Positions 23,270-36,800 of a stretch of DNA of 64,000 nt are shown here, in pieces (positions within the stretch are counted from its first letter, which is position 1; each line of letters opens with the position of its first letter). The stretch spans positions 186,001-250,000 of the forward strand of contig VWZW01005505.1 in NCBI GenBank assembly GCA_013397115.1, read 5' to 3'. A program made the position numbers and the translations under genes. Origin of the DNA: Edolisoma coerulescens (lineage: Eukaryota > Chordata > Aves > Passeriformes > Campephagidae). A model generated the notes under the pieces. That model was given only the letters and a program-made list of their open reading frames with translations, had not been told where the DNA came from and did no database searches.

Positions 23270-24169
23270 GCTGGAACTAACCTCACAAAAAACAGACTCT
23301 ATGAGCTAATGCCTTTAACCAAGAGTCAGTCTAACTATGGTTATGAGTGTTGAAACATGGATTTTCACATCTGTCTCATCTGGACAGTCAAACTGCCAGG
23401 GCCAGCCATGACAGAGATTTCCTTTCCTCCCCTTACAGAAAGTATTACTGAGATTTGTTTTATATGCTTGACAGAGAGTAAATTACATAGATAGAGGAGA
23501 TCCTCTGAAGATTTGTGATCCTTGTGAAAGAGGTTAATGTGAGTCAGAGAACATCAGAGTTTAGAATATATAAAAAACCACAAATGTTGTCAGTCCTTCT
23601 CTTAAGACAATAGCACAATTTTGATTGTTGGATTTTCTTGAAAAACATCTTTTCCACTCCTTCTGGGACTGCAGTTCAACTCCAGTACACAACCCTACTG
23701 ATGCTGTGTTCGTGCCTCAAAAGACATTCAATTATGTGCTGATTATTTAAAGCCACCACTCACTGTTCAGCACTTGTTGATACAATAGCAGTTTCTCATT
23801 GTGGGAAACATAAAAGAGCAAATGAATATTTTTTCACTTTAATTTTGTGAAAAAATAAAAGGAACATCCATGTCTTCCACTCCTCCAGATCCTAATATTC
23901 ATACCATATAAAGTACAAAAGTGTGGACATATATATATGAAATGCTTTAATGCTACTAAACATTGCAAAAAAACATAGATGTCTTTAGACAAAATTAATA
24001 CAATCTCTTTTACAAGCCTACATAAAACACAAGTTTAAACCATGTATATGATAAGACACAGAGTGGAGCACTAAAATGACAGCTTTCACAAATTCATATA
24101 CTTTGTTCTCTTCAAATATTTTCAAGGTCATGACTGTAGAAAAATATTAACAATTTGGTCCCTCCAGTT

Positions 24170-24540
24170 CAAACTGGATAAAGTCTGGTGAAGAGCCATC
24201 AGGATGATTTAAATATTGGAGAACTTGCCACATGGAGAGAAGTTTGAAGAAGGGATCTGGGCAATATAGGGAAGAGAAGACTCATAGGGACCTAATAATA
24301 GTCTCCCAGTACCTGAAAAGAGTTTAGAGGGAGGATGGAGGGATTCTCTTCATAAGTGTGCATGGTGAAAGAACAAGAGTCAGTGGGTCCAAGCTGCATC
24401 TGTCTGGATGTTAAAAAAATAAAAAAGCTAAGAGGTGGGGTCTCCCTTGATGGAAATTATTTCAAATAATCTCTGCTTGAGACACAGCCCTGCATCCTGA
24501 ATCGTTGCTTCTCACCCTCAAATTACCATTTCTTCTTTAA
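24170..24540 (+). mobile_element. Old CR1 LINE fragment (3' part)
   Basis: Several blocks follow the order of the avian CR1 3' region: AGAGCCATCAGGATGATTT; GGGAAGAGAAGACTCATAGG; CAGTACCTGAAAAGAG; GGAGGGATTCTCTTCAT; and GAGGTGGGGTCTCCCTTGATGG. Intervening sequence is heavily diverged, frames are broken, and the terminal 8-bp repeats typical of CR1 were not found. It is a dead, 5'-truncated remnant, inferred to be old from its divergence. Boundaries are approximate, especially at the right end. Confidence 0.75.
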
Positions 24541-27500
24541 GTATCTTTCCAAAAAAAGTACCATACGTGCAAAAGAAAGAAAAAGAAGATAAAGAGTTCA
24601 GTCATACTGATATCAATATTCTTTATTTGTTTACCTACATACTTTCTTTTACACATTCATGTAGTGCTCAAGTGATCTGAGAAATGAAAACTGATTTGGA
24701 AGGGTTTGGGTTTTTTAAAAGATATGGTGCATTTACAAAGCTACTGTATTTGTGGCTAGAACTGCAAAATAAAGCAAAATAAATCTAGTTGTGAACCAGT
24801 AGCCTACATGCAGATAAACTTACAGGATGTTCTAGATTCATCTACACCTCTTTCTTTGTGTTGTGCTGAATTGCCAGTGAAAAGTTTAATTTTAATGGAG
24901 CATACGGACTGTAATAATGTGAATGTTCATCTTATTTCTCTCTATAAAGGAGTAAAAGTACTCTTCTTTAATGGGTTAAATCTACATTTCCTGTGAATAA
25001 TATGGGAAACAGGGGAAAGAAGACCATATAGAGTGATATATGTAGAGAACTAATGAAAAAGCATGATTAACTGATAAAAAACAGCTAAGTGACAGGCAGC
25101 ATAAATTATCTCAGCTCTACTAGTTTACAAGCGCATACAGGTGCACAGCATTTGAGAAGAATTCTTACATCACAGTACTGAGAAAGCTCATAAACAAATG
25201 TGCATGGCTGCAAACACTACTGCTCTTTCTAAGTTTCATTTAGCTACAAATAGACACCTAAATGTATATATGTACACACAGAAAAATATATTTTCAGAGC
25301 CCAAGAGTACCATTACATAACCAAGTAAAAATGGAACTCTGCTTGCTTTGAGACTTTTGCAGTTCCTTTCCTCAGTGAATTACATCATCCCTTTCTATTA
25401 AGGGAAATCTCTTGATGCAATTCAGTACCAGCAGAAAAGTCCTTTCACATGAAAAAACGTGCATGATAGGGCCATATAAGCTCACAGCAAGGGCAGAAAT
25501 GCTTCTGTGGTATAGTGGCTCAGGCCTCAGGCAGAGGTAGGTGGATATGGGATCCAGAGAAAGTAGCAAGCTGATGCAGTTATGCTGGATATGCCTCAGG
25601 AGCTCACTGCCTAACCCAGAGGATGAGCTCAGATTTCGCTATTCCTTCCTAAATGCTCTGTGAGAAGATAAGGAGAATCCAAGTTCACCCAAAGCCTTTG
25701 TACCAACTGGCAGGGTCTTACCAGTGTGAAACCCTTACACCAGTGATATTAACAGTTGTATAAATAATAACTATACATCACTTTAACACTTTTGCAGAAA
25801 ATGAAATGTGTAAAGGAATAATATTTAAGTTTGAAAATGTAAGAGGAAAGGTTATATTTGCAGCAGCGTCTTTAGTAATGAATTTGTTACTTTGTTATGG
25901 ACAGGAGACAAAAATGCATCACTCACTGAATCATATTTTGTATTTCTACTTTTGAAATTACTTATTTTATTTCTATTAATTTTGAATTTCAGTCTTAAGA
26001 CAAAGGAAAACATTTAATTCTCAAAAATACAGAGCTAGAGCATTGAGTTTTCTGACTATAAAACCTGTCATGGTGTCAAAACTTAGGGAAAAAACAAGAA
26101 TGCTGCCAGGTGAAATACAGGTAATTATTGTGGCTTGACAAAACTAGCAGAGAAGAAATAATTTTAACATTATTTCTTCAGTAGGACTTGAGAGGGTAAG
26201 TGGCTATTATCTTTTAGGTACAGGACTCGGTGCACATCCCAGCAAGCTTCACAAAGCCACCAGTAAAACTGTTTGATCAGAGCTTAGAGGAGAAGAAGTT
26301 TATTTTTAATTTGATACACTATTTGTTCTCAGTTGTAAAGTAACCTTCTTATTTTAACATAATATTGACCATTAATTTCTAAACCTGAGGCTGAAAGTAC
26401 AATTACCACCATGTGCTCCCTCCTTACTCAAACTTGTGATGAACAATGAAGGAAACAAAGCAAGTTTTATTAAACTCACAAATCCTATGGCTGCTCTTAG
26501 ATGACGCAGCATTGACTCATAATTCATCAGTGTATATGGGATGACTAACATACAGCTATCTCACCTCTAAAATGGGTGTTCCAGTATCTGCCAGGACAGG
26601 GAAGACGTAATCTGGAAAGCCACAAATTTAAGTATTAAAGGCTTGATAGGAAGTTAAAACCATAATTTCCAACGATTTAATTTTCTTCACCTTCCCTAAT
26701 AAAAGGTTCCTTCCTGAAAAACCTGGTCAAAAAGATACTTTAAACCAGACAAGGCTTGTGAGCTAGACTAGGCTGAAGTCAGTCACTCTTTCCATGCCTT
26801 GAAAATTATAACTGCCCCCAGAATAAACAAGGTAACAGAATGAGCTGCTTTTCCTCAGATCTGTCCTGACACCATCAGATTTACCCAAAGCAGATCAATG
26901 CCTGCACATTTCAATGAACAAAGCCTGTGAAGTCCCATGCATTGCTCACACATGTGGGAATATCTGGATTGTTTGACAGCAAGCCCACTCAGCTGGGAGC
27001 CTACCTGGACATCAGCAGTGCGAAGAAAGTTTGTGGGAAGAAAGGTGTCGTCCTGAAATAGCTGAACCACGGTCAAACAGACACAAAAGAGAATTAGTAA
27101 AGGAAAGAGGCAATGACACTCTCAGGAGGAATAACTTGCATCAGACATAATAGCCCTGCTCCCTCCTCTTTAATGACCCTTTCCTACTTGATCCAAGCAC
27201 CAGACCAAAATGGTTCTCTCTAACTTGAGACCAAGTTTCTGGGAAAATAAAGGTGGAACAGATGAGTGAACAGACAGTGAATTCCTGTTACGCCTTGTGC
27301 ATTTCCCTAGGAAAGGGAGGTCAAATAAGAAGGTACCAATGTACAATGAGCTTGATGTACTAGAAAATGGAGTATAGGGGTCTTGGGGACACTATCAGGA
27401 TCCAAAATAAATTTACATTTATATTTCTATTTTGACTGGTTAATTATTTATGGAAAGTCCTATTTGCACTTTTAAATTTTGGTTTTGAATTAATTTCCTC

Positions 27501-27618
27501 CTTTCTCTGCTTCACAACTAATTTTTTCATGTAAATACAAAGTACAATGAGAAAGTACATGCAAACACAGATTATGTAAAACTAAATCAGACGCCTCCAA
27601 GCCTTCAGTAAACCTTAA
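24541..27618. other. AT-rich non-coding DNA
   Basis: I see no gene, transposon or notable repeat in this stretch. Open frames are short and without family signature. Confidence 0.5.
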
Positions 27619-28446
27619 GCATTTTTGTATTACAGTTATGTCAGCCTAAAGATGCCAGAAGGGGAGGTCCCAGGCCTGCCTGCCTCCCTCCCATCCCTTT
27701 TGTTAGACCAGCCTGTGCAGCTGCAGGATGAGTTGGTTCAGCTGGCTGGTGATGTAAAGTAATTTCTTTCAGGGTTAGGATACAGTTCCATTAAAGTCGA
27801 CATTAAAATATTTAGTGCTGCTGCAGTTGCGTCCATCTCCAAAACCTGCCTCCTGTGTTTTGTCAACCGTGCTGTTTGTCTGACTCTGCAGGGAGCAAGT
27901 TCAAGCCACTAAATCTTTGGGAAACTATCTAAAGAATTTGGGAATAGAGAGGGTGGGGAGAGGATCAGGGAATAATACTCTGCTGGCTCAATGGCCTCAG
28001 CGAGATCATTAAGAATTTGGATGAAAGCCTGTCCCAGTACAAAGAAAGAACAGCCACCGCATAGCAAGACTCAGGATGAAGGCAGCACCAGCACAGCCTC
28101 CACTGCCATAGACCGTCACTCCTGGATCATCCAGGGAACTGACAACCTCTGTGTCTGTGCAATTAAGTGCTAAGTCTGCAAAAGAAATGGCCCCTGCCTT
28201 TGTCTGGAGTCAAGTGGGATGGGATCATCCCCTTTCAATGCATATGGATATTGGATTGCATATTGTGGAGGGAAAATTGTTACATCAATAGATCAAGAAA
28301 ACATCAATATGCGATTCAGCTTTTTTTTAAAATCTTTTGAATCAGAGAATTGGTATGTTTATAGTTTATTGAGAGAAGGGGTACGGAAAAGTAACATCAA
28401 ACAGCTATGTGTTGGAAAAAGCAGTGTTGCTAAAAGTTTTTTCTAA
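27619..28446 (+). pseudogene. Candidate decayed coding sequence, unrecognised
   Basis: One plus-strand frame (phase of the ATG at 27652) runs 275 codons with four internal stops: 27760, 27910, 27973 and 28171. It ends at a stop at 28444. At the local composition about 15 stops would be expected. The first part reads MPEGEVPGLPASL and continues leucine-rich (QPVQLQDELVQLAGDVK) to the first stop. The stretch around 28140-28200 is cysteine-rich (LCVCAIKC, stop, VCKRNGPCLC). The first segment is flanked by acceptor-like TTACAG (ending 27635) and donor-like GAT|GTAAAG (27754), so a short real exon is an alternative. A second frame near 27990-28060 also looks protein-like (LSEIIKNLDESLSQYKERTA). 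I do not recognise the protein. Chance low stop density remains possible. Confidence 0.25.
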
Positions 28447-31400
28447 TGGGGTGTTATTCATCTATTCAACTGGAATAATTTGGTAATTATCCAAATTATG
28501 ATTACTTAACCCTTGTCTGGCAAAGGAGTTAAATCCCATAAATAACTCCAAAAAACCAAAACCCAGCAGTGAATCAAAAGATATATTGAACTGAACTAAA
28601 ACAATCCTGAGACAGCTGTATCATGAAAAATTGTTCAACTCAGAGAACATTTAAAGGGTAGAGCTCTATTACAGGTTAAAGAAAGAAGATCATAGAGAGA
28701 GAAAAAAAGATTAATATAGTGAGCACCTAGTGCTTCTTTTATTCATTTCATTTTTCCTGTAAGGCCACCATTTTGCAGATGGTCTGAAGTATCACATTCC
28801 TTACCACCTCAAAAGGTTCTGTATCAATTATTCTAACTGTGGCTCTAAAAGAACAGCCTACAGACAGCTGCTGGAAATAAAACAGACATCATAGAAAAAG
28901 TTTCCTAGTATCCTTCTTCATGAAGATTTTTAATAAAGAATTCAATTGTAACATGGCATAAACCTTGGCAGGCTCATGGTCTTGCATGCTACAAATGCAA
29001 GTCAGACTCAAAGACCCCACTGCAAGCACGGAGAACATTGGCCACAGAGCTACCACTAGTTACACTGCTGGTTTAACTTCATTTTAGGAGAAAAGATAAT
29101 GATTAAAATTTCTCGCAGTTGGAAATCTTTCATAAAACCACATAGATGGTTTCAGTGGTTAATTAGTCTTGATGCTAAAATGCCACTGAATGTAAAATGC
29201 TAACATTACAATTTACATGAATGATTTCTACATCATTTAGTCACTTATCTTGCCAGAAAAAAAGTCAGCCTTGTAAAATTATAAATAGTCAGTATTTATA
29301 AAGCATAGGGAACAGCACTGTCTTACATTCATTTCTTTACAAGTTTGCCAGTGTTAGACAACTGCAAAGAAATCAACGTTAACAACTGCAAGAGCCTTTG
29401 AGACAGCTCTTTTAATATTCTTAATGGAGCTTTACTATAAATTGGCATCGATGTTTCCAGTCTTAACTCATCTGCTTTCTGTCTACCTATTGTTTCACTA
29501 CATATTTTTGCACTCCTGAGTGAAGTTATCTGTCTAGAGCACTTGAAAACATCCAGTACTAATAGCTGCAATTTAATATTTCCATGGAAAAAGTAAATAT
29601 TTTATCATATTATCTAACAGCCTCTTTGCCACCTTTTCCTCCATCTAAATACAGAAGATAAATATTTATTGAATACCTCAGCATTTTCTGCCTCAGTCTG
29701 GGTAATTCTTCTGGTTTTATCTAGATTTGGTTAACATTGTTGGGATTCATTCAATTCCATTTTAACAGCCCCAACAAGAAGCCAAACATCTGCCACATTA
29801 AAGGAAAGGAAAAAAAAAAAAAGAAAAAACCCACCAAACTTTGTGGTCATGACTTTCTCCCTAATTTTTCCTTCTGCTTTTTCAGTGTTCTAAATTTCTT
29901 AGCTGATACATACTAATTATCCTCAAATTATGCTTTCCTTCAGCTGTTTTTCAATACACATCCTCTCAAACTGATTTATTTAACAGGGCTTTTTGTTTCC
30001 TATCTAAGGCAGTTTTCAACACAAACTTGAAAGAATCATTTCAGTTTTGGATTTGATACTATTTTGAGCTTGTAAAGTGTGTTTTTAATATACCAAGAGA
30101 GATTTTACATTACAGTTTTTCACACAGAGAATATTTCCTGGTTTTCATTTTCCTCTGTTTAAGAGTCATAAATTAATCTGTTCACTCATCTAAGACAACA
30201 CTGATTTTTTTCTTCTTTTTTAGCCATCAATATATGTTTAATAAAGAACTTATTGCATCAATATTTTAGATATCCATGATTTTTTCTGAATGCCTGAGTC
30301 ATTTTAGTACCATCAGCATAAAACATACAGAATGTTTAGTCATCAATACATAATTTTTTTCTTCTTATTAGATATTATAGGTAGGTTCTTAGAGAGTCAT
30401 ATTGTCCCCTGGTGTGATTTTGTCACAGATACTTGATCAAGTTCAACATTGAACATGATTTCAGAATACCAACCCCAAATACTTAAACTAATGCTAACAT
30501 GTTCTATTAGGTAGTGACAAAAAGGTGGAAAAATCCAGCTTGGCCATACAAAGCACTCTTCCAATGGAAACATATTATTTGTAATTTAAATTGTGTAAAC
30601 TGAAATAAAAAATGACAAGAAAAAATGAAGTTTGTTCAGTGAAACAGTAATTTTAACCAATGTCATAAATAAAGTGTCATGCACCTTACTACAAATATTG
30701 GCACTCTGCACTGTCTGTTACTTGACATATTTTATAATCAGATTGTAGTTCTCTATAAGACACACACAAACTAAGAAGTATAGATATGGTTGTAATAATG
30801 TTGCTACTAAAATGCTATTTGTATTCTTACCATACTCACTTTTCTTCTTAATGGCTTATTGTCTTTTTTCCTTCTACCTTTATTTGATGTTACTGAAGTG
30901 TTTTTATTTATAGACATTCCTATTTGCAATTTTGGAAATGTTTGTCATTTGTCTTTTATGTATAATGCAGGTGAATTACATTTGTGATTTCTGTTGTAAG
31001 TACATTAGCTTCTACACCCTATACTCAAAAAGTGTAATGTGCTTAAAATAAATTTTCCCTTCATCTTCAGATATACCTGAGTATTATTAGGCCTATCAGC
31101 ATATATGGGCTTATTTTTTGCTTCCTTAAACTGTAAACAGTCCACGTTCAAGTAAAGCATGGCTTTCTTATGTAGCCCTTCTACAATCACTGTGTCAAAA
31201 TATATTTATTTGTATTTACCTATTAGTGAAATAAAGAGAATTGTAACACAATAAATCAAATGTAGAATGCAAGATTGTATTGCATTTCAAAGAGCTGGCA
31301 AGTGAATGGAGAGATGAGCAATTCTCCCCACAAATTGTTAGCAATAGTCATTTGACATCAATGATTTACTGCTATTGAGAAAAAAAAAAAGACATTTTCT

Positions 31401-33342
31401 CTTTCACCTCTCACTTCCTCCTTTAAAAAAATATAAAATGTACATGTTAACACATTTCAGATAGACAGAGCCTTAGCATTCTTCACTGGCATCAAACAGA
31501 TCACTGCCAAAATGATGAGACAACCATGCAGTCAAATGTGCCATCAGGCTTGAAAATCTCTGTGGTCAGCAAACTTTGTTGTACAAAAAGGCTGACCTTT
31601 ACTATCTTGTTATATTTTATTTTTAAAGAAGGGTTAATTCGGAGATCTGTTAACTCACACAAAAATAGATTTAATGAGGTCTTTCATGCTTCTGGATGAG
31701 ATGCTGATTTACGGGTTGCCACCAGCAGGTGCTGAACAGAAAAGAGTAACTTGTTAACTTGGACAATGTCAAACTGGTTTAAATTGAATGAAATGACATG
31801 AAAGAAATTAGTTGAAAGGGTCCAGATTGTTTTACAATGCTTTTTCACAATGCATTATTCACTAGTAATGATTTTAATGACTGAAAAAATATTGTAAACA
31901 CTAGTTACATGGGTGCTAATTTAATAATGTTATATCACATGATAAAAAGGGAAAGGGTGTTTTTCATTCTATCTGAGTATTAATAGGCTGTGATTTATTA
32001 AATTCCTATATGGAGAACAAATCTCATTTCTCCGTAAAATCAGTGGGACATTAACAATAATTACTATATAACCAAAATGGAAGTAACTATGGTAATTAAA
32101 ATATAATAAGAATCTGAAACTCGCATCTTGATTATTGAATTTCTTGATTACTCTTTGTTTTCAAAAACAGACCAGGTTTAGCAACAAATGTGCTTAACAT
32201 AAAAATTAGCTACTTTTAGGAATGTACTACTGTTTTGTAAAATGGGGACATGCCTTCCTTCCATTTATTATATAAACATCTTTCAAACCATACACATCTA
32301 AGGATGGATGTCTTCATACAGATGCTGAAATACCTGACCTGGCAAGTATGCAAGTACCTCTGAGCTGCAAAACATCAAAGCATGTTAGCACTGTGCCGTA
32401 CCTCTTGACAAGGTCTATTAGTCTGGGTGAAGCTCCTGGCTAATGCAAGCAGACTTCTGCACCTGAAGTGGCATGGCTGCAGTGTTACTGTGGAGCACAC
32501 AGATCCATCAGCCGGGCTCTGCACAGGCTGCCTGAGCCTTGTAAAACACGCTCCGTCCTTGCACGGCTTTCTCTGAAACACTGCTGCCTTTACTTCATTT
32601 ACTTTTACAAATAATATAGTGAAGAAGACACAAGTCAGACTTAAGGAAATGTTTAATCTTAGATAGAAACCTAGCAAAATAACCCATGCTGGAATAGGTA
32701 TGTTTCAGGTATGCTGAAATAGGGCAAATTGGACCAAAAAAGGCAGTGAACGTGCAGGCTTATCCTCTCCCGCACTTCACAGATCACAGAAAAAAGCTGT
32801 TACTGTTCTCTCTCCTTTGTCTTTTCCCTGCTTTTCTTTGTCTTTTTGCATTAAGTGTGGCTTATGTAGTTCCGTTTCACCAAGTCACCTTTAACCTTCT
32901 GAGTACTAACCCTCTTGCTCTGTCTACGACGTATTAACAGAGCAAATTCACAGCCAAAGACAGATATAATGGGCGTATTGAGGAGGAAGTCACATTAATG
33001 CTTCCACATCGACTTGCTGCCTGAAAAATATGATAAGCTCTTGTAAAGAAGAACAGTTTGCTAAGTTTAGGCCTGGAATTCGAGCCTTATAATATTTGGA
33101 AAGGAATAATGGTACCAAGTTGTGAAACAGCAATCCTTTTCAGTTTCAAAAGTAAGTCTGGCTAATTAAATCGCTGAATTTGAAATCAAAACATTAAAAT
33201 ACATTTTTCCTGACTTCTTGTCTCATCCTTCAAAAACACTAAACAATCAACCAACTCGCTAAAGATGTTTTTTCTGCTGTTCCTGGGGGTCAGAAAGTTG
33301 AATAGAAAAGGAGAAAGGAATAACATGTTAGCTCAAGTCTAA
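28447..33342. other. AT-rich non-coding DNA
   Basis: No gene or transposon was recognised. A-rich simple sequence lies near 29803-29827 and 31379-31391. A minus-strand frame at 32375-32677 has a hydrophobic start followed by several cysteines, but it lacks an in-frame ATG. Confidence 0.5.
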
Positions 33343-33801
33343 TACCCTCGTTTTTCAAAAGCACAAAGCATTTTAAGGGGGAAGAAAGCCCTACTTCTGC
33401 CATTCCACTGTACATATTGTTCTTACTTCATGTATGACCCTTGTTTCCTTCCCCCACGTTGCATTAGTCTGACCCCTTGCTTCCCAAGCCTGCACCACTC
33501 CCACAGCTTCCTCCAAGTCCCCGCACCAGCATCCAGCCACTTCATGTCCCTTGTGTTGACACAACATGCCTTCATGCCCACAGCTTCCCTAGGAGCACCA
33601 AGGAAAACCAACCACCCAAAATATCATTTCTTGGCCCAGTCCCATATATATCTCCACTCTCTCTCTGAATCAGGATCTCTGTGCTGCCAACAGGGAGAAG
33701 CTTCTCTGAGCAAGGATCACCAGATATCGCAGTGCTTATATCCATCTAAAACAGCCTTTGGTGTGCTGGTGCTATTGAGGGAATTACACTGCCTTAAATA
33801 A
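33343..33801 (+). other. Stop-poor, GC-richer stretch with a 123-codon ATG frame
   Basis: The frame is open from 33343 and has an ATG at 33430 (MYDPCFLPPRC) running to a stop at 33799-33801. The predicted peptide is rich in Pro, Ser, His and Leu with no domain, signal peptide or repeat that I recognise. Local GC is higher than the surroundings, which lowers stop density in several frames at once; other frames here are also open. Most likely not a gene, but listed because it is among the longer ATG-initiated frames in the window. Confidence 0.15.
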
Positions 33802-36800
33802 TTGATGATGTTCAGGCTTACACCTGCCTCGGGTCCCTAACTTTTCTGGCAGGCTGGGTTCACCACGGAGTAGATGATGGAGGGTTTCTAACACAGCAGC
33901 CCAGTGTCCAACTCTCCTGAGGTTCATCAATGGCAAATCGTCAGCTATGTCACAGCTACCAAATATACAAAACCTGGACTTTGGAGACCTTAATTTCTAG
34001 AAGAGCAACAAAAAATCTTCATCTTATGCCCTAGTCCATACATCTTCTGCCCTGATGGACTACAGGACTACACTACATAAAAATAAAATTGCCAGAATTA
34101 TCAACCAGTAAAGAGATCTAACCAATACAGATCTTCACTGTAAATCTGTGCCTTTAACGAACTACAAGTGCTTCAAATATAGACAATTTGATAGCATTCA
34201 CAAGAGAAAAAGATTTACTTGGTGCAGATAGGTCTATGAAATTACATGATAAAAACCTGTAGCAGGGTCTGGTCCTCTACTAATCGATTAGCATGTTAAA
34301 CAGCTTACATATTAAACTTCAAGTATAGTAATATGAATGTACAAAAAGCCAATTATTTAGGACACTAACTGGAGGGAGAATAAAGATATTATTTTATATG
34401 ATATATAAGCATGTACTGTTCCTGACAGTTGAACACACGATTTAAAAGAAAACCTATAGTTCTTTTATATCAAATATATTTCACTTGACTTAATAAAGAT
34501 TGTATTCACAAAGCTTAGGAAAAACATTTCTAATGTAATTCTATACAACCTGATTTTATATTTACAACAACTTGTATTTAAACTGCTGTGAAGGGGTCTG
34601 ATATTTGGATCATGGTTCAGGACTTCACAGATGTCTCTCTTGGTACTTTATACAGTCTCGCAATGACCACTTCAGATATTTCAGGAGTTACAGGCAGGTG
34701 TATCTGAGGGTATCTTAAGTCCGATTTGTAGTTCCCTCCATTAAATTCAGCCATAAATATAAATAGTATAATCAGCAGTATGGTAGACCAGAGTCTTTGG
34801 TGACTAATGCTGGTGGAACCAGTGAATAAGCAGGTACAAACACCAGGTGTTACCGAGTGAGGCTTTCCAAGCAAGGCAGGTCAGGCCCAAGGGACAAAGG
34901 AAGGGAAAAGGACATAATGATTCAGGCCTGCAGGCTGCCAGCTGTTGAAAAAAACAACTGCAGAGCTTTCTATAGGTAGGCAAATTGCATTCTGACTACA
35001 CTTGCTGATTTCTGGGAATGTAATTTTCTAGACTGTTAGGGCAAAATACTACAACTCTGCTATAAGCTGCAAGCTGCACTTCCTGCAGCCTTGCTGTCAA
35101 AATACATTCTTGTATTTTGTAATAATAGCTCAGAGACAAATTGTGGAAAAATGTAAAATCTGTCCATGTCACTGGTTTAGAAGCATCCAAAGGACACACT
35201 CCATAAATGTGATACCACATGCACAATAGCTATACAAATGTTTTGAGATAAAACAGCAGTTCTTATATTCATCATTTTAAGAATGAGAAACCCGTAACTG
35301 GGAAAGGGCAAGGGAGACAAAGCATGTTTCAGATACACAATGTCTCACCTTAAGACATCAGATGCACCAATGTGCCCCTCAATTTAAGAACAAGCTAACA
35401 TCTAGTGAATATAAATTCAGCTGACATGAGTTCATATAGAATGAAGAAACCTATGTAACTGTGATAAATGTAACTCTAATAACATACTAAAGAATCTTTT
35501 CTTCCACCTTCCAAAGGTTGTATATTCTGGTGGCTAGAGACCAGATGATTTTTTTTGAACTGTCATGATATAAAACTCACTTTTAGAGGATGTATGTGTA
35601 GTTTTCAGCCTTCTAAATTAATTTTTTCTTTTTTTTTCTTCACGGGGCCTTTAAGAATTTTCCCGTGAAGATGAAGATTCCTATACAGCAAATTTAATCC
35701 TGCCAGGCCCAGTTTTCTTGGTTAGCTTTGCCAGGTCTCTTAAAAGTCATCTGTGGCCAGTAATTGAAAACCGCAGACTGCAGACTGGAATCAGCAGTCC
35801 TGAGGGGTACATTGTAGAAGCAGCTGAACGATGTGAGAAAGCCTTGGCTGGTTTTATTACAACTTGACTTTCAGAAGAGAATTGTAAAACCAGAGCTAAA
35901 ACAGACCTTACCTAGTGTGAGGGAGTGTTAAGGAGGAACCCCGCCTACCATTGTTTATTACAGCACACTGATGAACAACACACAGAAGGTGGTGAACCAG
36001 CTTTGGACAGAGTTTATGTGGTCACTACATGCCTGAACTTTCATGAACATCCAGTCTGGTTCATATGTAAGGTTTCTCCATGGTAAACTGCACTTCCCCA
36101 CCAAACTCCTCAGACAACAAACTTAAATTTCACTAGTATGTAGGAAGGGAAAGAGAGAATAAAAGAGGGGAAGAAATCTGAGGGTAACTAATGAGCAAAC
36201 TAAGCTGTGACACACAATGTCATTTCCCTTTTGCTCCTGTATTCATCTCTGTGCAACAACATGAACAAATACCAGAGAGAACAACAAACTTACACATTTG
36301 CAATATAATAACCCACGGTATACCTGCCCATACTGACAGTTGAGGGTTCTAACAAGACAAGAGACATGAACTGCAAACTAGAGGAACCATGGATTTCTTC
36401 AAACAGACACACAATACATGCATGTGTACGTAAATTTCATTCTGCACCTTCTCATGAATGCCCGCTGTCCTTATTCAGAAAGTGCACTACGTTATTTTCA
36501 GGGGAATACGGACAATTATTCTCTGGAATCTCCAAAAAGGCTGTTACATGTCCCGTCTACTCAAGATACTTACTAGGAAAAAGCAGTACAGGCATGTGTC
36601 TGTGTGCAAGGTAGAGTTCAGGCCTTTGAAGGGGAACATAAAACTAGTCTATTTCTAGATGACAACAAACGATGGAAAATGCATAGGAGGAAGGAAAGCA
36701 GTTCATTTTGTCCCTATCAAATATTGTCATTTGTGACAGTTTCTTGAATAACACGATTTTCTTTGCCAACTGACAGTTGCCTTGATCTCATTGTACTCTC

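Larger units (their letters stand above)
21293..24169. other. AT-rich non-coding DNA
   Basis: No exon was recognised. The stretch holds a CTCF-like motif, a short CAG run (22191-22204), a homeodomain-core-rich patch (23143-23223) and a C-run/A-run block just after it. Confidence 0.5.

Noticed and set aside
31719..31736. CCACCAGCAGGTGCTG resembling a CTCF site
   Set aside because: Three mismatches in important core positions; the same partial word occurs elsewhere in the window.
32375..32677. Minus-strand frame with a signal-peptide-like start and several cysteines
   Set aside because: The frame starts at TTG, not ATG. Upstream in-frame sequence reaches a stop without an ATG, and no clear splice acceptor supports an exon.
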